A stretch of 64,000 bases of DNA from Xaviernesmea oryzae (GCF_900177415.1 NZ_FXAF01000002.1:1-64000); one strand, 5' to 3'; shown: positions 49,974 to 61,129, counted from the stretch's first letter. The notes: generated from the letters alone by a model not told the origin. Numbers and translations: made by a program.

Positions 49974-51424
49974 CCACAGTCATCAAGGGTGGAACCATCG
50001 TCACCGCCGACCTGACCTACAAGGCGGATGTCAGGATCGACGGCGGCAGGATCGTCGAGATCGGCCCGAACCTCTCGGCCGACGAGGTGCTGGACGCGAC
50101 GGGCTGCTACGTCATGCCGGGCGGCGTCGACCCGCATGTGCATCTCGAAATGCCCTTCATGGGCACCTATTCCTCCGACGATTTCGAAAGCGGGACGCGT
50201 GCCGGCCTTGCCGGCGGCACGACCATGGTGGTCGATTTCTGCCTGCCCGAACCCGGCCAGTCGCTGCTCGATGCCCTGAAGCGCTGGGACAACAAGGCGA
50301 CCCGCGCCAATTGCGACTATTCATTCCATATGTCGGTCACCTGGTGGGGCGAGCAGGTCTTCAACGAGATGAAGGCGGTCGTTCTGAACCACGGCATCAA
50401 CACCTTCAAGCACTTCATGGCCTATAAGGGCGCCCTGATGGTGAACGACGACGAGATGTTCGCCTCGTTCCAGCGCTGTGCCGAACTCGGCGCCCTGCCC
50501 CTCGTTCACGCGGAAAACGGCGATGTCGTCGCCGCCATGCAGCAGAAGCTGATGGACGAGGGCAATAACGGGCCGGAAGCGCATGCCTATTCGCGACCCG
50601 CCTCCGTCGAGGGCGAGGCGACGAACCGCGCCATCATCATTGCCGACATGGCAGGCGTGCCGCTCTACGTGGTTCACACCTCCTGTGAACAGGCGCACGA
50701 AGCGATCCGCCGCGCCCGCCAGAACGGCATGCGCGTCTACGGCGAGCCGCTGATCCAGCACCTGACGCTCGATGAGAGCGAATATTTCAACAAGGACTGG
50801 GACCACGCCGCCCGCCGGGTGATGAGCCCGCCCTTCCGCAACAAGCAGCATCAGGATTCGCTCTGGGCGGGTCTTTCCTCCGGTTCGCTGCAGGTTGTCG
50901 CGACCGACCATTGCGCCTTTACGACCGACCAGAAGCGCTATGGCGTCGGCGATTTCCGCAGTATCCCGAACGGCACCGGCGGGCTCGAGGACCGCATGCC
51001 GATGCTCTGGACCTATGGGGTGGCGACCGGCCGCATCACCATGAACGAGTTCGTGGCTGTCACCTCCACCAATATCGCGAAAATCCTCAACATCTATCCG
51101 AGGAAGGGCGCGATCCTGGTGGGCGCCGATGCGGATATCGTCGTCTGGGACCCGAAGCGGTCGAAGACGATCTCGTCGAAAACCCAGCAGTCCGCGATCG
51201 ATTACAACGTCTTCGAGGGCAAGGAGGTCACCGGCCTGCCGCGCTATACGCTGACCCGCGGTGTCGTGGCCGTCGAGGATGGCGCGATCAAGACCCGCGA
51301 AGGCCATGGCCAGTTCGTCAAGCGCGAACCGTTCCAGGCGGTCAACAAGGCACTGTCGACCTGGAAGGAGCTGACCGCGCCGCGCAAGGTGGAGCGCACC
51401 GGCATTCCTGCAAGCGGAGTGTGA
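49970..51424 (+). CDS. pydB: Dihydropyrimidinase/D-hydantoinase
   Basis: The 484-residue metal-dependent cyclic amidohydrolase opens dihydrouracil to N-carbamoyl-beta-alanine. Signatures are VDPHVHLEMPF for two metal histidines, KHFMAYKGA with the lysine that becomes carbamylated, VHAENGD, PLYVVHTSCEQA and VATDHCAF for the catalytic Asp. Length is normal. AAGGAACAGCAACC precedes the ATG. It is the step between PydXA and PydC. Confidence 0.95.
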   Translation: MTTVIKGGTIVTADLTYKADVRIDGGRIVEIGPNLSADEVLDATGCYVMPGGVDPHVHLEMPFMGTYSSDDFESGTRAGLAGGTTMVVDFCLPEPGQSLLDALKRWDNKATRANCDYSFHMSVTWWGEQVFNEMKAVVLNHGINTFKHFMAYKGALMVNDDEMFASFQRCAELGALPLVHAENGDVVAAMQQKLMDEGNNGPEAHAYSRPASVEGEATNRAIIIADMAGVPLYVVHTSCEQAHEAIRRARQNGMRVYGEPLIQHLTLDESEYFNKDWDHAARRVMSPPFRNKQHQDSLWAGLSSGSLQVVATDHCAFTTDQKRYGVGDFRSIPNGTGGLEDRMPMLWTYGVATGRITMNEFVAVTSTNIAKILNIYPRKGAILVGADADIVVWDPKRSKTISSKTQQSAIDYNVFEGKEVTGLPRYTLTRGVVAVEDGAIKTREGHGQFVKREPFQAVNKALSTWKELTAPRKVERTGIPASGV

Positions 51425-51455
51425 CGTGAGGGCGATGCGGGGACGGATCGAAAAT

Positions 51456-51641
51456 ACCCCCCTCTGTCCTGCCGGACATCTCCCTCACAAGGGGGGAGAT
51501 CGGCAAGACGCGGAGGCTTCCCGAAACGTCAAGGTCGTGCTGCACAGCAGCGGCAGTTTCAAAGCTGAATTGGAGGCGATGCCGATCTGCTCTCCGATCT
51601 CCCCCCTTGTGGGGGAGATGTCCGGCAGGACAGAGGGGGGT
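51456..51641. repeat. 186-base inverted repeat element, copy 1
   Basis: Arms of about 40-45 bases beginning ACCCCCCTCTGTCCTGCCGG and ending in the complement enclose a core of about 90 bases. Copy 2 at 53022-53207 has the same length and nearly the same arms, with a different core. It forms a long RNA hairpin in the transcript. It lies between the dihydropyrimidinase stop and the convergent cupin gene stop. Confidence 0.88.
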
Positions 51642-51656
51642 GAAGCCGCAAAGGCG

Positions 51657-52076
51657 TCAGCCCGGCGTTTCCACCAATCCATCCAGCTCCGGCAAAAGCA
51701 CGACGCTTTCCTGCTCGTTGGGATCGGTGCGGGCGATCACCGCCGTGCAGGGCGTGCTGGAAAGATTGGCCGGCAGATGCGGTACGCCCGCCGGGATGTA
51801 CATCAGTTCGCCCGCATGCAGCACGACATGGTTCTCCAGCCGGTCGCCGTACCACGTATGCGACGAGCCGGAGAGCATGTAGATCGCCGTCTCGTGGGTT
51901 TCGTGCAGATGCGCCTTTGCCTTCACGCCCGGCGGAATGGTCAGGAGGTGCATGCAGATGCCTTTCGAACCGACCGTCTCGGCGGCAATTCCTTGAAAGT
52001 AACGCAGGCCCTGCTTGCCGTCATAGGCGGCATCAGGCTTCACGATGCGGCAGGTGGGTTTTGACGCGGTATCCAT
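51657..52076 (-). CDS. Small cupin-domain protein
   Basis: The 139-residue protein has the cupin motif AKAHLHETHETAIYMLSG and a second motif GELMYIPAGVPHLP, so a metal site is probable. The ATG at 52076 is chosen since GGAGGA is 8 bases away; an ATG at 52082 is too close. No specific function is seen. It is transcribed divergently from the transporter ATPase gene and convergently to pydB. It may act on a small molecule in the same pathway. Confidence 0.82.
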   Translation of the reverse strand: MDTASKPTCRIVKPDAAYDGKQGLRYFQGIAAETVGSKGICMHLLTIPPGVKAKAHLHETHETAIYMLSGSSHTWYGDRLENHVVLHAGELMYIPAGVPHLPANLSSTPCTAVIARTDPNEQESVVLLPELDGLVETPG

Positions 52077-52204
52077 TGCCATCTTCCTCCGTAAGGCGGG
52101 ATCTTCTTCCAGGATACCACGATCCGGGGACTTCCGGTGATAGACTGAAGCCAGGAAAAACCATCGGCCTCCCGAACGACGTTCAATATGGACCTCACGC
52201 GCAA

Positions 52205-53005
<801 letters not shown>

Positions 53006-53021
53006 CCTGCGTTTGTGGGAT

Positions 53022-53207
53022 ACCCCCCTCTGTCCTGCCGGACATCTCCCCCACAAGGAGGGAGATCAGAGAGTAGTAAGGTCTCGCTCACAGTTTGACA
53101 CCGAGATTGCCGCTCTCGTTTTGAATGCGCTTAAGATTTCGGGAAATCGGTGCCCCTTGCCGATCTCCCCCCTTGTGGGGGAGATGTCCGGCAGGACAGA
53201 GGGGGGT
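53022..53207. repeat. 186-base inverted repeat element, copy 2
   Basis: Same length and terminal sequence as copy 1, with arms pairing from ACCCCCCTCTGTCC at the left to its complement at the right. It lies between the ATPase stop and the permease start of one transporter operon, so it must form a strong intercistronic hairpin. Confidence 0.9.
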
Positions 53208-53239
53208 AACTTTAGCCTGGCCCTGAGGGGAAGAGCCCC

Positions 53240-54127
53240 ATGAAACCCGACACCCTCACCCAACGCATCCTCCCGGTCGTCACCATCCTTCTCGTCATCG
53301 TGGCGGTCTGGTATGTCGCGGCCGTGTTCATGAACGCGCCTTTCCAGCGCGATCTCGACCGGCGCGCCAACATCGCCACCTCGAAGCCCGTGGATTTCAT
53401 CGAGAGGACGCTTTCCCAGCCGAAGCCGGTGCTGCCGGCGCCGCACCAGGTGGTGAGCAATGTCTTCGAGAACACCTTCCTGCGCCGCGTCACCAGCAAT
53501 CGCAGCCTCGTCTACCATGCCTGGGTGACGCTTTCGTCCACCGTCGCCGGCTTCACCTTCGGCACGGTGCTCGGCATCCTGATCGCCGTCGGCATCGTGC
53601 ATGTGAAGGCGCTCGACCGCAGCCTCATGCCCTGGATCATCGCCTCGCAGACCGTGCCGATCCTGGCGATCGCCCCAATGGTGATCGTCGTGCTGGCGGC
53701 GGTGAACATCACCGGCCTCATCCCCAAGGCGCTGATCTCGACCTATCTCTCCTTCTTCCCGGTCGCGGTCGGCATGGTGAAGGGCCTGCGCTCGCCGGAA
53801 CTCATCCAGCTCGACCTGATGCGCACCTATCATGCCAGTGCTGCGCAGACCTTCTGGAAACTGCGCGTGCCGGCGTCGATCCCCTTCCTGTTCACCTCCA
53901 TGAAGGTGGCGATCGCCGCGAGCCTGGTCGGCGCGATCGTCGGCGAAATGCCGACCGGCGCAGTGGCGGGAATCGGCCGGAAACTTCTGGACGGTTCCTA
54001 TTACAGCCAGACGATCGACCTCTTCGCAGCGCTGATCGCGGCCTCCGTGCTTGCCGCAGCGCTCGTCACCATCGTCGGTCTCGCCGCGAAGATCGTCGAC
54101 CGCGCCATGGGCGGGAGGCCGGCATGA
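53240..54127 (+). CDS. ABC transporter permease, SsuC/ThiX type
   Basis: The 295-residue permease has an N-terminal membrane segment (about 10-30, ILPVVTILLVIVAVWYVAAVF) and five further segments. The EAA-like loop MRTYHASAAQTFWKLRVPASIPFL contacts the ATPase. GAGGGGAAG precedes the ATG. It partners the next permease; the two overlap by four bases (ATGA). Confidence 0.92.
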   Translation: MKPDTLTQRILPVVTILLVIVAVWYVAAVFMNAPFQRDLDRRANIATSKPVDFIERTLSQPKPVLPAPHQVVSNVFENTFLRRVTSNRSLVYHAWVTLSSTVAGFTFGTVLGILIAVGIVHVKALDRSLMPWIIASQTVPILAIAPMVIVVLAAVNITGLIPKALISTYLSFFPVAVGMVKGLRSPELIQLDLMRTYHASAAQTFWKLRVPASIPFLFTSMKVAIAASLVGAIVGEMPTGAVAGIGRKLLDGSYYSQTIDLFAALIAASVLAAALVTIVGLAAKIVDRAMGGRPA

Positions 54128-55251
54128 GCCTGATCCTCCGTTCCTGGCAGGGAGCGACCGCGCTTCTCCTCTGTCTCGCGGCATTGGCTTCGCTGCCCAT
54201 GCTTGCTGCAGATGCGCCCTCGCCCTTCGGCGGCGGCACCGCTGCCTTGATCTTCGTTCTGGTGGCGGGAGCCGCCCTCGCCTCCTTCGCAAACATCTCC
54301 GCGCCGCTTCTCGCGACGATCCTCTTCGTCTGCGCCCATCTCGCCGCCTGGCTTCTGATCGGAGGACTGTCCGGCAATGAAGGCAAGGCGACGTCCGCCT
54401 TCTTCCTGATGATCGCTGCCTCCTGGCTCCTCGCATGGCGCTGTGTCACGGTTCTATCCGGCATCCGTGCGAAATCCCGGGCCGCCGATACGTTCCTGCG
54501 GCTCCTCATCCCGACGCTCTTCGGCGCCTGGATCCTGATCCTGTGGGAAGCGATCACCCGCGGCGCCGGCATTCCCTTCATCCTGCTCCCGCCGCCGAGC
54601 GCCATCGGTGCGCGGCTTGCCGGCTCGATCCCGATCCTCTGGGCCGACGTGCGGCAGACGATCTTCAAGGCCGTGCTGTTCGGTTATGTCGTCGGCTGCG
54701 CCTCCGGCTTCGCCGTGGCGATCCTCGCCGACCGCGTCGCTTTCCTGCGCCGGGGGCTGCTGCCGATCGGCAATCTGGTCTCGGCGCTCCCGATCATCGG
54801 CGTGGCGCCGATCATGGTGATGTGGTTCGGCTTCGACTGGCAGTCGAAAGCGGCCGTCGTCATCATCATGACCTTCTTCCCCATGCTGGTGAACACGGTT
54901 GCGGGCCTTGCGGCGGCCGGCAGCATGGAGCGGGACCTGATGCGTTCCTACGCCTCGGACTACTGGCAGACCCTTTTCAAACTGCGCCTGCCCGCCGCCA
55001 TGCCCTTCATCTTCAACGCGCTGAAGATCAATTCGACGCTGGCGCTGATCGGCGCGATCGTGGCCGAATTCTTCGGCACGCCGATCGTCGGCATGGGATT
55101 CCGCATCTCCACCGAAATCGGCCGCATGAATGTCGACATGGTCTGGGCCGAAATCGCTGTTGCGGCGGTTGTCGGTTCGGTTTTTTATGGTGTCGTGGCG
55201 CTTGGCGAAAGAGCGACGACGTTCTGGCATCCGTCTAACCGTGGGGGTTAG
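54124..55251 (+). CDS. ABC transporter permease, second subunit with extended N-terminus
   Basis: The 375-residue permease has about four additional N-terminal hydrophobic segments (ATALLLCLAALASLPML and following), ahead of a standard BPD transporter domain with the EAA loop MRSYASDYWQTLFKLRLPAAMPFIF. The usual size for the group is near 260-300, so the added segments are a feature. Together with the preceding protein it should form the channel. Confidence 0.9.
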   Translation: MSLILRSWQGATALLLCLAALASLPMLAADAPSPFGGGTAALIFVLVAGAALASFANISAPLLATILFVCAHLAAWLLIGGLSGNEGKATSAFFLMIAASWLLAWRCVTVLSGIRAKSRAADTFLRLLIPTLFGAWILILWEAITRGAGIPFILLPPPSAIGARLAGSIPILWADVRQTIFKAVLFGYVVGCASGFAVAILADRVAFLRRGLLPIGNLVSALPIIGVAPIMVMWFGFDWQSKAAVVIIMTFFPMLVNTVAGLAAAGSMERDLMRSYASDYWQTLFKLRLPAAMPFIFNALKINSTLALIGAIVAEFFGTPIVGMGFRISTEIGRMNVDMVWAEIAVAAVVGSVFYGVVALGERATTFWHPSNRGG

Positions 55252-55305
55252 ATGCTTAAATCCGACTCCACCTCAACGAGATCGGCAACCACAGAGGGAA
55301 ACAAA

Positions 55306-56277
55306 ATGAAAAAGATCATGATGACGTTGATGGCGGGCGCGTTTTCGCTCGCCGCAGCCCAGGCGATGGCCGCCGACAAGGTCACCCTGCAGCTGAAATG
55401 GGTCGCGCAGGGCCAGTTCGGCGGCTATTACGTCGCCAAGGACAAGGGCTTCTACGAGGAGGAAGGCCTGGACGTCGAGATCAAGCCGGGCGGCCCCGAC
55501 ATCGCCCCGGAACAGGTGATCGCCGGCGGCGGCGCCGACGTGATCGTCGACTGGATGGGCGGTGCGCTTGTCGCCCGCGAAAAGGGCGTGCCGCTGGTCA
55601 ACATCGCCCAGCCCTACGAGAAATCGGGCCTGCAGCTCATCTGCCCGAAGGACGGGCCGGTGAAGACCGAGGCCGATTTCAAGGGCCATACGCTCGGCGT
55701 CTGGTTCTTCGGCAACGAATATCCGTTCTTCGCCTGGATGAACAAGCTCGGCCTTTCGACGGATGGCGGCGCCAACGGCGTCACCGTGCTGAAGCAGAGC
55801 TTCGACGTGCAGCCGCTGATCCAGAAGCAGGCCGATTGCATCTCGGTCATGACCTATAACGAGTACTGGCAGGCGATCGATGCCGGCTTCAAGCCGGAAG
55901 ATCTGATCGTCTTCAACTACACCGCCATGGGCAACGATCTGCTGGAAGACGGCCTCTACGTGCTCGACACCAAGCTCAAGGACCCGAAATTCAAGGAGAA
56001 CATGGTCAAATTCGTCCGCGCCTCGATGAAGGGCTGGAAATACGCGATCGACAATCCCGAGGAAGCCGCCGAGATCGTCATGGACAATGGCGGGCAGGAC
56101 GAAAACCACCAGAAGCGCATGATGGGCGAAGTGGCCAAGCTCATCGGCACCGGCACGGGCAAGCTCGACACGGCCACCTACGACCGCACGGTGAAGGCGC
56201 TTCTCGACCAGAAGATCATCACCAAGCAGCCGGAAGGCGCCTATACGAGCGAGATCACCGACGCGGCATCGAAATAA
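55306..56277 (+). CDS. ABC transporter binding protein, NMT1/THI5-like
   Basis: The 323-residue periplasmic protein has a signal peptide (MKKIMMTLMAGAFSLAAAQA, cleavage after AMA) and the pattern LQLKWVAQGQFGGYYVAKDKGFYEEEGLDVEIKPGG of NMT1-like ligand binders. Relatives bind pyrimidine-like precursors or related heterocycles; here, beside the pyd genes, a pyrimidine or hydantoin is the most likely ligand. ATG at 55306 follows GAGGGAAAC. It ends the operon and is followed by a terminator. Confidence 0.9.
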   Translation: MKKIMMTLMAGAFSLAAAQAMAADKVTLQLKWVAQGQFGGYYVAKDKGFYEEEGLDVEIKPGGPDIAPEQVIAGGGADVIVDWMGGALVAREKGVPLVNIAQPYEKSGLQLICPKDGPVKTEADFKGHTLGVWFFGNEYPFFAWMNKLGLSTDGGANGVTVLKQSFDVQPLIQKQADCISVMTYNEYWQAIDAGFKPEDLIVFNYTAMGNDLLEDGLYVLDTKLKDPKFKENMVKFVRASMKGWKYAIDNPEEAAEIVMDNGGQDENHQKRMMGEVAKLIGTGTGKLDTATYDRTVKALLDQKIITKQPEGAYTSEITDAASK

Positions 56278-56303
56278 TAATCGCCGCCGCTTCACTTGAA
56301 GAG

Positions 56304-56333
56304 AACGCGCGGCTGCAGGTCGCGCGTTTTTTT
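56304..56333 (+). terminator. Rho-independent terminator of the pyd transporter operon
   Basis: AACGCGCG (56304-56311) and CGCGCGTT (56321-56328) form the stem, with a run of seven Ts at 56327-56333. Confidence 0.9.
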
Positions 56334-56571
56334 AGAATTTTCTTACGTAAAGCATAACCAAAACTCATCCATGCCATAACGTATGCGGATTGATTTGTGC
56401 AGCGCAAACACGTAAAAGTGCAGCGTTGACGAATCTTTCGCTGCCGGTCTTGCAACCGTTTTGTGCGGTCACCACCTTCAAGCGGGATGCCGCGCGCGGA
56501 GGGGGCGCGGCGAGACGGGATCTGCCCCGAGCGGAATATTTGCCCCTTACCTTCAGTCGGAAGTTAGTCGC

Positions 56572-57771
56572 ATGTTTCGCAAGTTCCCGAAGTCTGCCGG
56601 TCTCGCGGCTCTCTTGATCTCGCTTGCTGCGAGCACGGCGCCCGCGCAGGAACCGGCTCAGCCGGCCCCGGCACAGACCGAAATCAAGCTCCCGTCCATC
56701 GTCGTGACCGAAGCGGTGACGAAGCCCCTCGTCGATCGGGTGATCGCGACCGGCACCGTCAAGCCGGTGGACGAGGTCTATGTCCAACCGCTGGTCGACG
56801 GCCTGTCGATCAAGACGCTCAACGCCGATGTCGGCGACGAGGTGAAGGCCGACAGCGTGCTCGCCACGCTGAACGACGACGCGCTCCTGCTGCAGAAGAG
56901 CCAGTACGAAGCCAACAAGGCCAAGGCCGAGGCGGCCGTCGCCCAGTACAAGGCGCAGGTGATCGAGGCGGAGGCCAATCTTGCCGACGCGACCCGCCAG
57001 CGCGACCGCACGAAGCGGTTGAGCCAGAGCGGCACGAGCACGGTTTCCCAGCTCGAGCAGGCGCAAGCGCTGGTGGACGTGTCCGAGGCGCGGCTGAATG
57101 CCGCCAGGCAGGCCGTCAGCGTCGGCGAATCCGACATCAAGGTGGTCGACAGCCAGATCCAGGACGTCGATCTGAGGCTTGCCCGCACCGGTGTGAAGAC
57201 ACCCGTCGCCGGCGTCGTTTCGGTGCGAAACGCCAAGGTCGGCGCGATCGCCACGGGCGCAGGCGATCCGCTCTTCACGATCATCAAGGACGGCGCGATC
57301 GAGCTCGTCGCCGATCTTTCCGAATCCGACATCCAGAAAATCAAGGCCGGCCAGAAGGCGATCGTGACGATCGCCGGCGGCAGGACGAAGATCGAGGGCA
57401 AGGTGCGGCTCGTCTCCCCGACGGTCGACGCCACGACCCGGCTCGGCTCCGTGCATATCGTCATCGACGACGAGAGCGGTGCCCGCGCCGGCATGTATGC
57501 GAGTGCCGAGATCATCGTCGCCGAGACCGATGCGCTGGCGCTCCCCCTGTCTGCCGTCACCACCGGCCGCGAGGGTTCCACCGCCCGCAAGGTCGAGGAC
57601 AATGTGGTCAAGCAGGTGAAGATCGAAACCGGCATTCAGGATGGCGGTTTCGTCGAGGTCGTCAGCGGCCTCGAAGCAGGTGACGTGGTTGTTGCGAAGG
57701 CCGGCGCCTTCGTCCGGGACGGCGACAGGATCGCTCCGATCCCGGCCGAGCCCGGCACTGTTTCCAACTGA
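56572..57771 (+). CDS. RND efflux periplasmic adaptor (HlyD/AcrA family)
   Basis: The 399-residue membrane fusion protein has a signal sequence (MFRKFPKSAGLAALLISLAA), a lipoyl half-motif (PLVDGLSIKTLNADVGDEVKADSVLATL), a long coiled-coil (about 105-190, QYEANKAKAEAAVAQYKAQV) and the second lipoyl part TPVAGVVSVRNAKVGAIA. It connects the inner-membrane pump to an outer-membrane channel that is not encoded here. No lipobox is seen. The RND pump gene follows after 22 bases. Confidence 0.93.
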   Translation: MFRKFPKSAGLAALLISLAASTAPAQEPAQPAPAQTEIKLPSIVVTEAVTKPLVDRVIATGTVKPVDEVYVQPLVDGLSIKTLNADVGDEVKADSVLATLNDDALLLQKSQYEANKAKAEAAVAQYKAQVIEAEANLADATRQRDRTKRLSQSGTSTVSQLEQAQALVDVSEARLNAARQAVSVGESDIKVVDSQIQDVDLRLARTGVKTPVAGVVSVRNAKVGAIATGAGDPLFTIIKDGAIELVADLSESDIQKIKAGQKAIVTIAGGRTKIEGKVRLVSPTVDATTRLGSVHIVIDDESGARAGMYASAEIIVAETDALALPLSAVTTGREGSTARKVEDNVVKQVKIETGIQDGGFVEVVSGLEAGDVVVAKAGAFVRDGDRIAPIPAEPGTVSN

Positions 57772-57793
57772 GGCCAGAACGAGGTAAGCCCGC

Positions 57794-60700
57794 ATGAACT
57801 TCTCCGCCTGGTCGATCCGCAATCCGATTGCGCCGCTGCTCGGCTTCGCCCTGCTGCTCTATGTCGGCATCCAGTCGTTCTACGCCCTGCCGATCACCCG
57901 TTTTCCCAATATCGACGTCCCGGTCGTCTCGATCACCGTCACCCAGAGCGGCGCATCGCCCGCCGAGCTGGAAATGCAGGTGACGAAGGAGATCGAGGAT
58001 GCGGTCGCCTCGATCAGCGGCATCGACGAAATCCAGTCGACGGTGACCGACGGCCAATCGCAGACCGTCGTGCTCTTCCGCATCGAAAAGCCGACCGAAG
58101 AGGCCGTGCAGGACACCAAGGACGCGATCGACAAGATCCGCAGCGACCTGCCCGCCGGCATCGAGGAACCCGTCGTCACCAAGGTGGACGTCGAGGGCCA
58201 GGCGATCCAGACATTCGCCGTCTCCTCGCCGGACATGACCCTGGAGGAAATCTCCTGGTTCGTCGACGATACGGTGAAGCGCGCCCTGCAGGGCCAGCCG
58301 GGGATCGGCCGCATCGACCGCTACGGCGGCTCCGACCGCGAGATCCGCGTGTCGCTGAACCCTGCCAAGCTGGATGCCTACGGCATCACGGCCGCCGACG
58401 TGAACCGGCAGCTTCGCGGCACCAACGTCGATCTGGGCTCCGGCCGCGGCCAGGTGGCCGGCAACGAACAGACGATCCGCACGCTCGGCGACGCCCGAAA
58501 CGTCCAGCAGCTCGCCGACACGACGATCACTCTGCCGAACGGCCGTTTCGTCAAGCTGACCGAGCTCGGCACCATCACCGATACCTATGAGGAGCCGAAG
58601 TCCTTCTCGCGCTTCAACGGCGCCCCATCGGTCACCTTTGCCGTTTTCCGCGCCAAGGGCGCCAGCGAAGTCTCGGTCGCCGAGACGGTCGCGGAAAGCC
58701 TCGACCAGGTGCGCCAGGCCAATCCGAACGTCTCGATCGAGATGGTCGACGACTCGGTCTATTTCACCTACGGCAACTATGAAGCCGCCCTCCACACGCT
58801 GATGGAAGGCTCGATCCTCGCGGTCATCGTGGTGTTCCTGTTCCTCAGGAACTGGCGCGCGACCCTGATCGCGGCCGTCGCCCTGCCGCTCTCGGCGATT
58901 CCGACCTTCTGGATCATGGACATCATGGGGTTCTCGCTGAACCTCGTGAGCTTCCTGGCCCTGACGCTCGCGACGGGTATTCTGGTCGACGACGCGATCG
59001 TCGAGATCGAGAACATCGCGCGGCACATCAAGATGGGCAAGACGCCCTACCGGGCGGCGCTGGAGGCGGCCGACGAGATCGGGCTTGCCGTCATCGCCAC
59101 CAGCTTCACGATCATCGCGGTCTTCGTGCCGGTCTCGTTCATGCCAGGCATCCCGGGCCAGTATTTCATCCAGTTCGGCCTGACGGTCGCCTTCTCCGTC
59201 TTCTTCTCGCTGGCGGTGGCGCGTCTCATCACCCCGCTGATGGCCGCCTACCTGATGCGCGCCGAAGACGCAATGGACGACCATCACGACAACGACGGCC
59301 GGCTCATGAAGGCCTATACGCGCCTCGTCACGGGCACCACCCGCAAATGGTACTGGCGCTATACGACGCTGCTGGCCGCGATCGCCTTCCTTATCGGCTC
59401 GGTGATGCTGCTCAGCCAGGTTCCCGGCAGCTTCCTGCCGCCGGACGATTCCTCGCGCGTCGTGCTTTCGGTCGAACTGCCGCCGAACGCGACGCTGGAC
59501 GAGACAGCGGCCAGCACCGACGTCATCTACGATGCCGTGCGCAATATCGACGGCGTGGAGAGCGTCTTCATCCTGGGCGGCGCCTCGCCCAAGGGCGATC
59601 TCGAATTGCGCCGCGCGACTGTCCGCATCATCCTCGGAAACATCGACCATTCGCTGGTGAAGACCCTGGTCAACAAGGGCCTCGGCTCCATCCCGCTCAT
59701 CGGCGACTATATGCCGAAGATCAAGGAGAACGGCCGCACGCGTCCGCAATGGGACGTGGAGAAGGATATCTTCGCCGCCGTCCGCTCCATCCCGGACGTG
59801 CGCATCTCCAAGGTCAACGACCGCGCCGAGCGCGAGCTTTCATTCAACTTCCTCTCGACCAACGAGGCGGATCTGAACGAGGCGGTCAGCATCCTGGAAT
59901 CGAAGCTGCGCGCCTCGTCGATCCTCGTCAACGTTTCGTCGGAAGGCGCGCTGCCGCGGCCGGAACTGCAGATCCGTCCGCGCATGGACGAGGCCTCGCG
60001 CCTCGGCATCACGCCGCAGCAGATTTCGGAAACCGTGCGCGTCGCCACGATCGGCGATGTCGATGCGAACCTCGCCAAGATCTCGCTCGACGACCGGCAG
60101 ATCCCGATCCGCGTCCAGGCCTCGCTCGATGTCCGCCGCGATCTCGCCGCCATCCGGGCGCTGAAGATCAAGACCGCGGCAGGCGCGAGCGTACCGCTCT
60201 ACAACGTCGCCGACATCGACTATTCGGAAGGCCCGAGCTCGATCAAGCGCAACGACCGCAACCGCGTCGTGTCGATCGGTTCGGACGTGCCCTATGGCAC
60301 GGCGCTCGACACCGCGACCGCCGAATTCAAGCGCATCGTCGACTCGACGGAGTTCCCGAAGACGGTTCGTCTGGCAGAGAGCGGCGATGCCAAGGTGCAG
60401 GCGGAAATGACGCAGAGCTTCGGCAACGCCATGCTGCTCGGCCTGATGCTGGTGCTGGTGGTGCTGATCCTGCTCTTCAAGGACGTGATCCAGCCCTTCA
60501 CCATCCTGTTCTCGCTGCCGCTTGCGATCGGCGGCGTGGCCGCGGGGCTGATCGTCACCCAGAACGCGCTCTCCATGCCGGTCCTCATCGGCATCCTGAT
60601 GCTGATGGGCATCGTGACGAAGAACGCCATCCTGCTCGTCGACTTCGCGATCGAGATGAAGCGCCACGGCCTGGAACGCGTCCACGCCATGGTGGAGGCT

Positions 60701-61129
60701 GGCCGCAAGCGCGCCCGGCCGATCATCATGACCTCGATCGCCATGTCCGCCGGCATGTTGCCCTCCGCACTCGGCGTCGGCGAAGGCGGTTCCTTCCGTG
60801 CGCCGATGGCGATCGCGGTGATCGGCGGCATCATCGTCTCGACGGTGCTCTCGCTCGTCGTCGTGCCGTCCTTCTTCCTGATCATGGACGACCTGTCGCG
60901 CCTGCTCGGCAAGCTCTTCGGCCGCATGGTCGGCAAGAAGGAAGAGGAGGATCTCGGCCTCTCCAACGAGGAACTCAGCCAGGAGACGCGCAAACAGGCG
61001 CAGTCGATCGCCTCGCTGGAAGAGCGCCTCAACCAGATCGAACGGCAGACCGGCGCCAACGACGACCGCTCGCCGGGCACGCAGGCGGGCAGCAAGGTGC
61101 TCCGCCTGCCGCCGATGGCCGCGGAATAA
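57794..61129 (+). CDS. RND-family multidrug or metabolite efflux transporter
   Basis: The 1111-residue proton-driven pump has an N-terminal segment FSAWSIRNPIAPLLGFALLL, two large periplasmic loops and twelve segments in all. The conserved ATGILVDDAIVEIENIARH near 400 carries the proton-relay aspartates, and MGIVTKNAILLVDFAIEMKR near 940 marks the second half. It is somewhat longer than AcrB, with a charged, coiled-coil-like tail (QETRKQAQSIASLEERLNQIERQ). No outer-membrane factor or regulator gene is adjacent. Confidence 0.95.
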   Translation: MNFSAWSIRNPIAPLLGFALLLYVGIQSFYALPITRFPNIDVPVVSITVTQSGASPAELEMQVTKEIEDAVASISGIDEIQSTVTDGQSQTVVLFRIEKPTEEAVQDTKDAIDKIRSDLPAGIEEPVVTKVDVEGQAIQTFAVSSPDMTLEEISWFVDDTVKRALQGQPGIGRIDRYGGSDREIRVSLNPAKLDAYGITAADVNRQLRGTNVDLGSGRGQVAGNEQTIRTLGDARNVQQLADTTITLPNGRFVKLTELGTITDTYEEPKSFSRFNGAPSVTFAVFRAKGASEVSVAETVAESLDQVRQANPNVSIEMVDDSVYFTYGNYEAALHTLMEGSILAVIVVFLFLRNWRATLIAAVALPLSAIPTFWIMDIMGFSLNLVSFLALTLATGILVDDAIVEIENIARHIKMGKTPYRAALEAADEIGLAVIATSFTIIAVFVPVSFMPGIPGQYFIQFGLTVAFSVFFSLAVARLITPLMAAYLMRAEDAMDDHHDNDGRLMKAYTRLVTGTTRKWYWRYTTLLAAIAFLIGSVMLLSQVPGSFLPPDDSSRVVLSVELPPNATLDETAASTDVIYDAVRNIDGVESVFILGGASPKGDLELRRATVRIILGNIDHSLVKTLVNKGLGSIPLIGDYMPKIKENGRTRPQWDVEKDIFAAVRSIPDVRISKVNDRAERELSFNFLSTNEADLNEAVSILESKLRASSILVNVSSEGALPRPELQIRPRMDEASRLGITPQQISETVRVATIGDVDANLAKISLDDRQIPIRVQASLDVRRDLAAIRALKIKTAAGASVPLYNVADIDYSEGPSSIKRNDRNRVVSIGSDVPYGTALDTATAEFKRIVDSTEFPKTVRLAESGDAKVQAEMTQSFGNAMLLGLMLVLVVLILLFKDVIQPFTILFSLPLAIGGVAAGLIVTQNALSMPVLIGILMLMGIVTKNAILLVDFAIEMKRHGLERVHAMVEAGRKRARPIIMTSIAMSAGMLPSALGVGEGGSFRAPMAIAVIGGIIVSTVLSLVVVPSFFLIMDDLSRLLGKLFGRMVGKKEEEDLGLSNEELSQETRKQAQSIASLEERLNQIERQTGANDDRSPGTQAGSKVLRLPPMAAE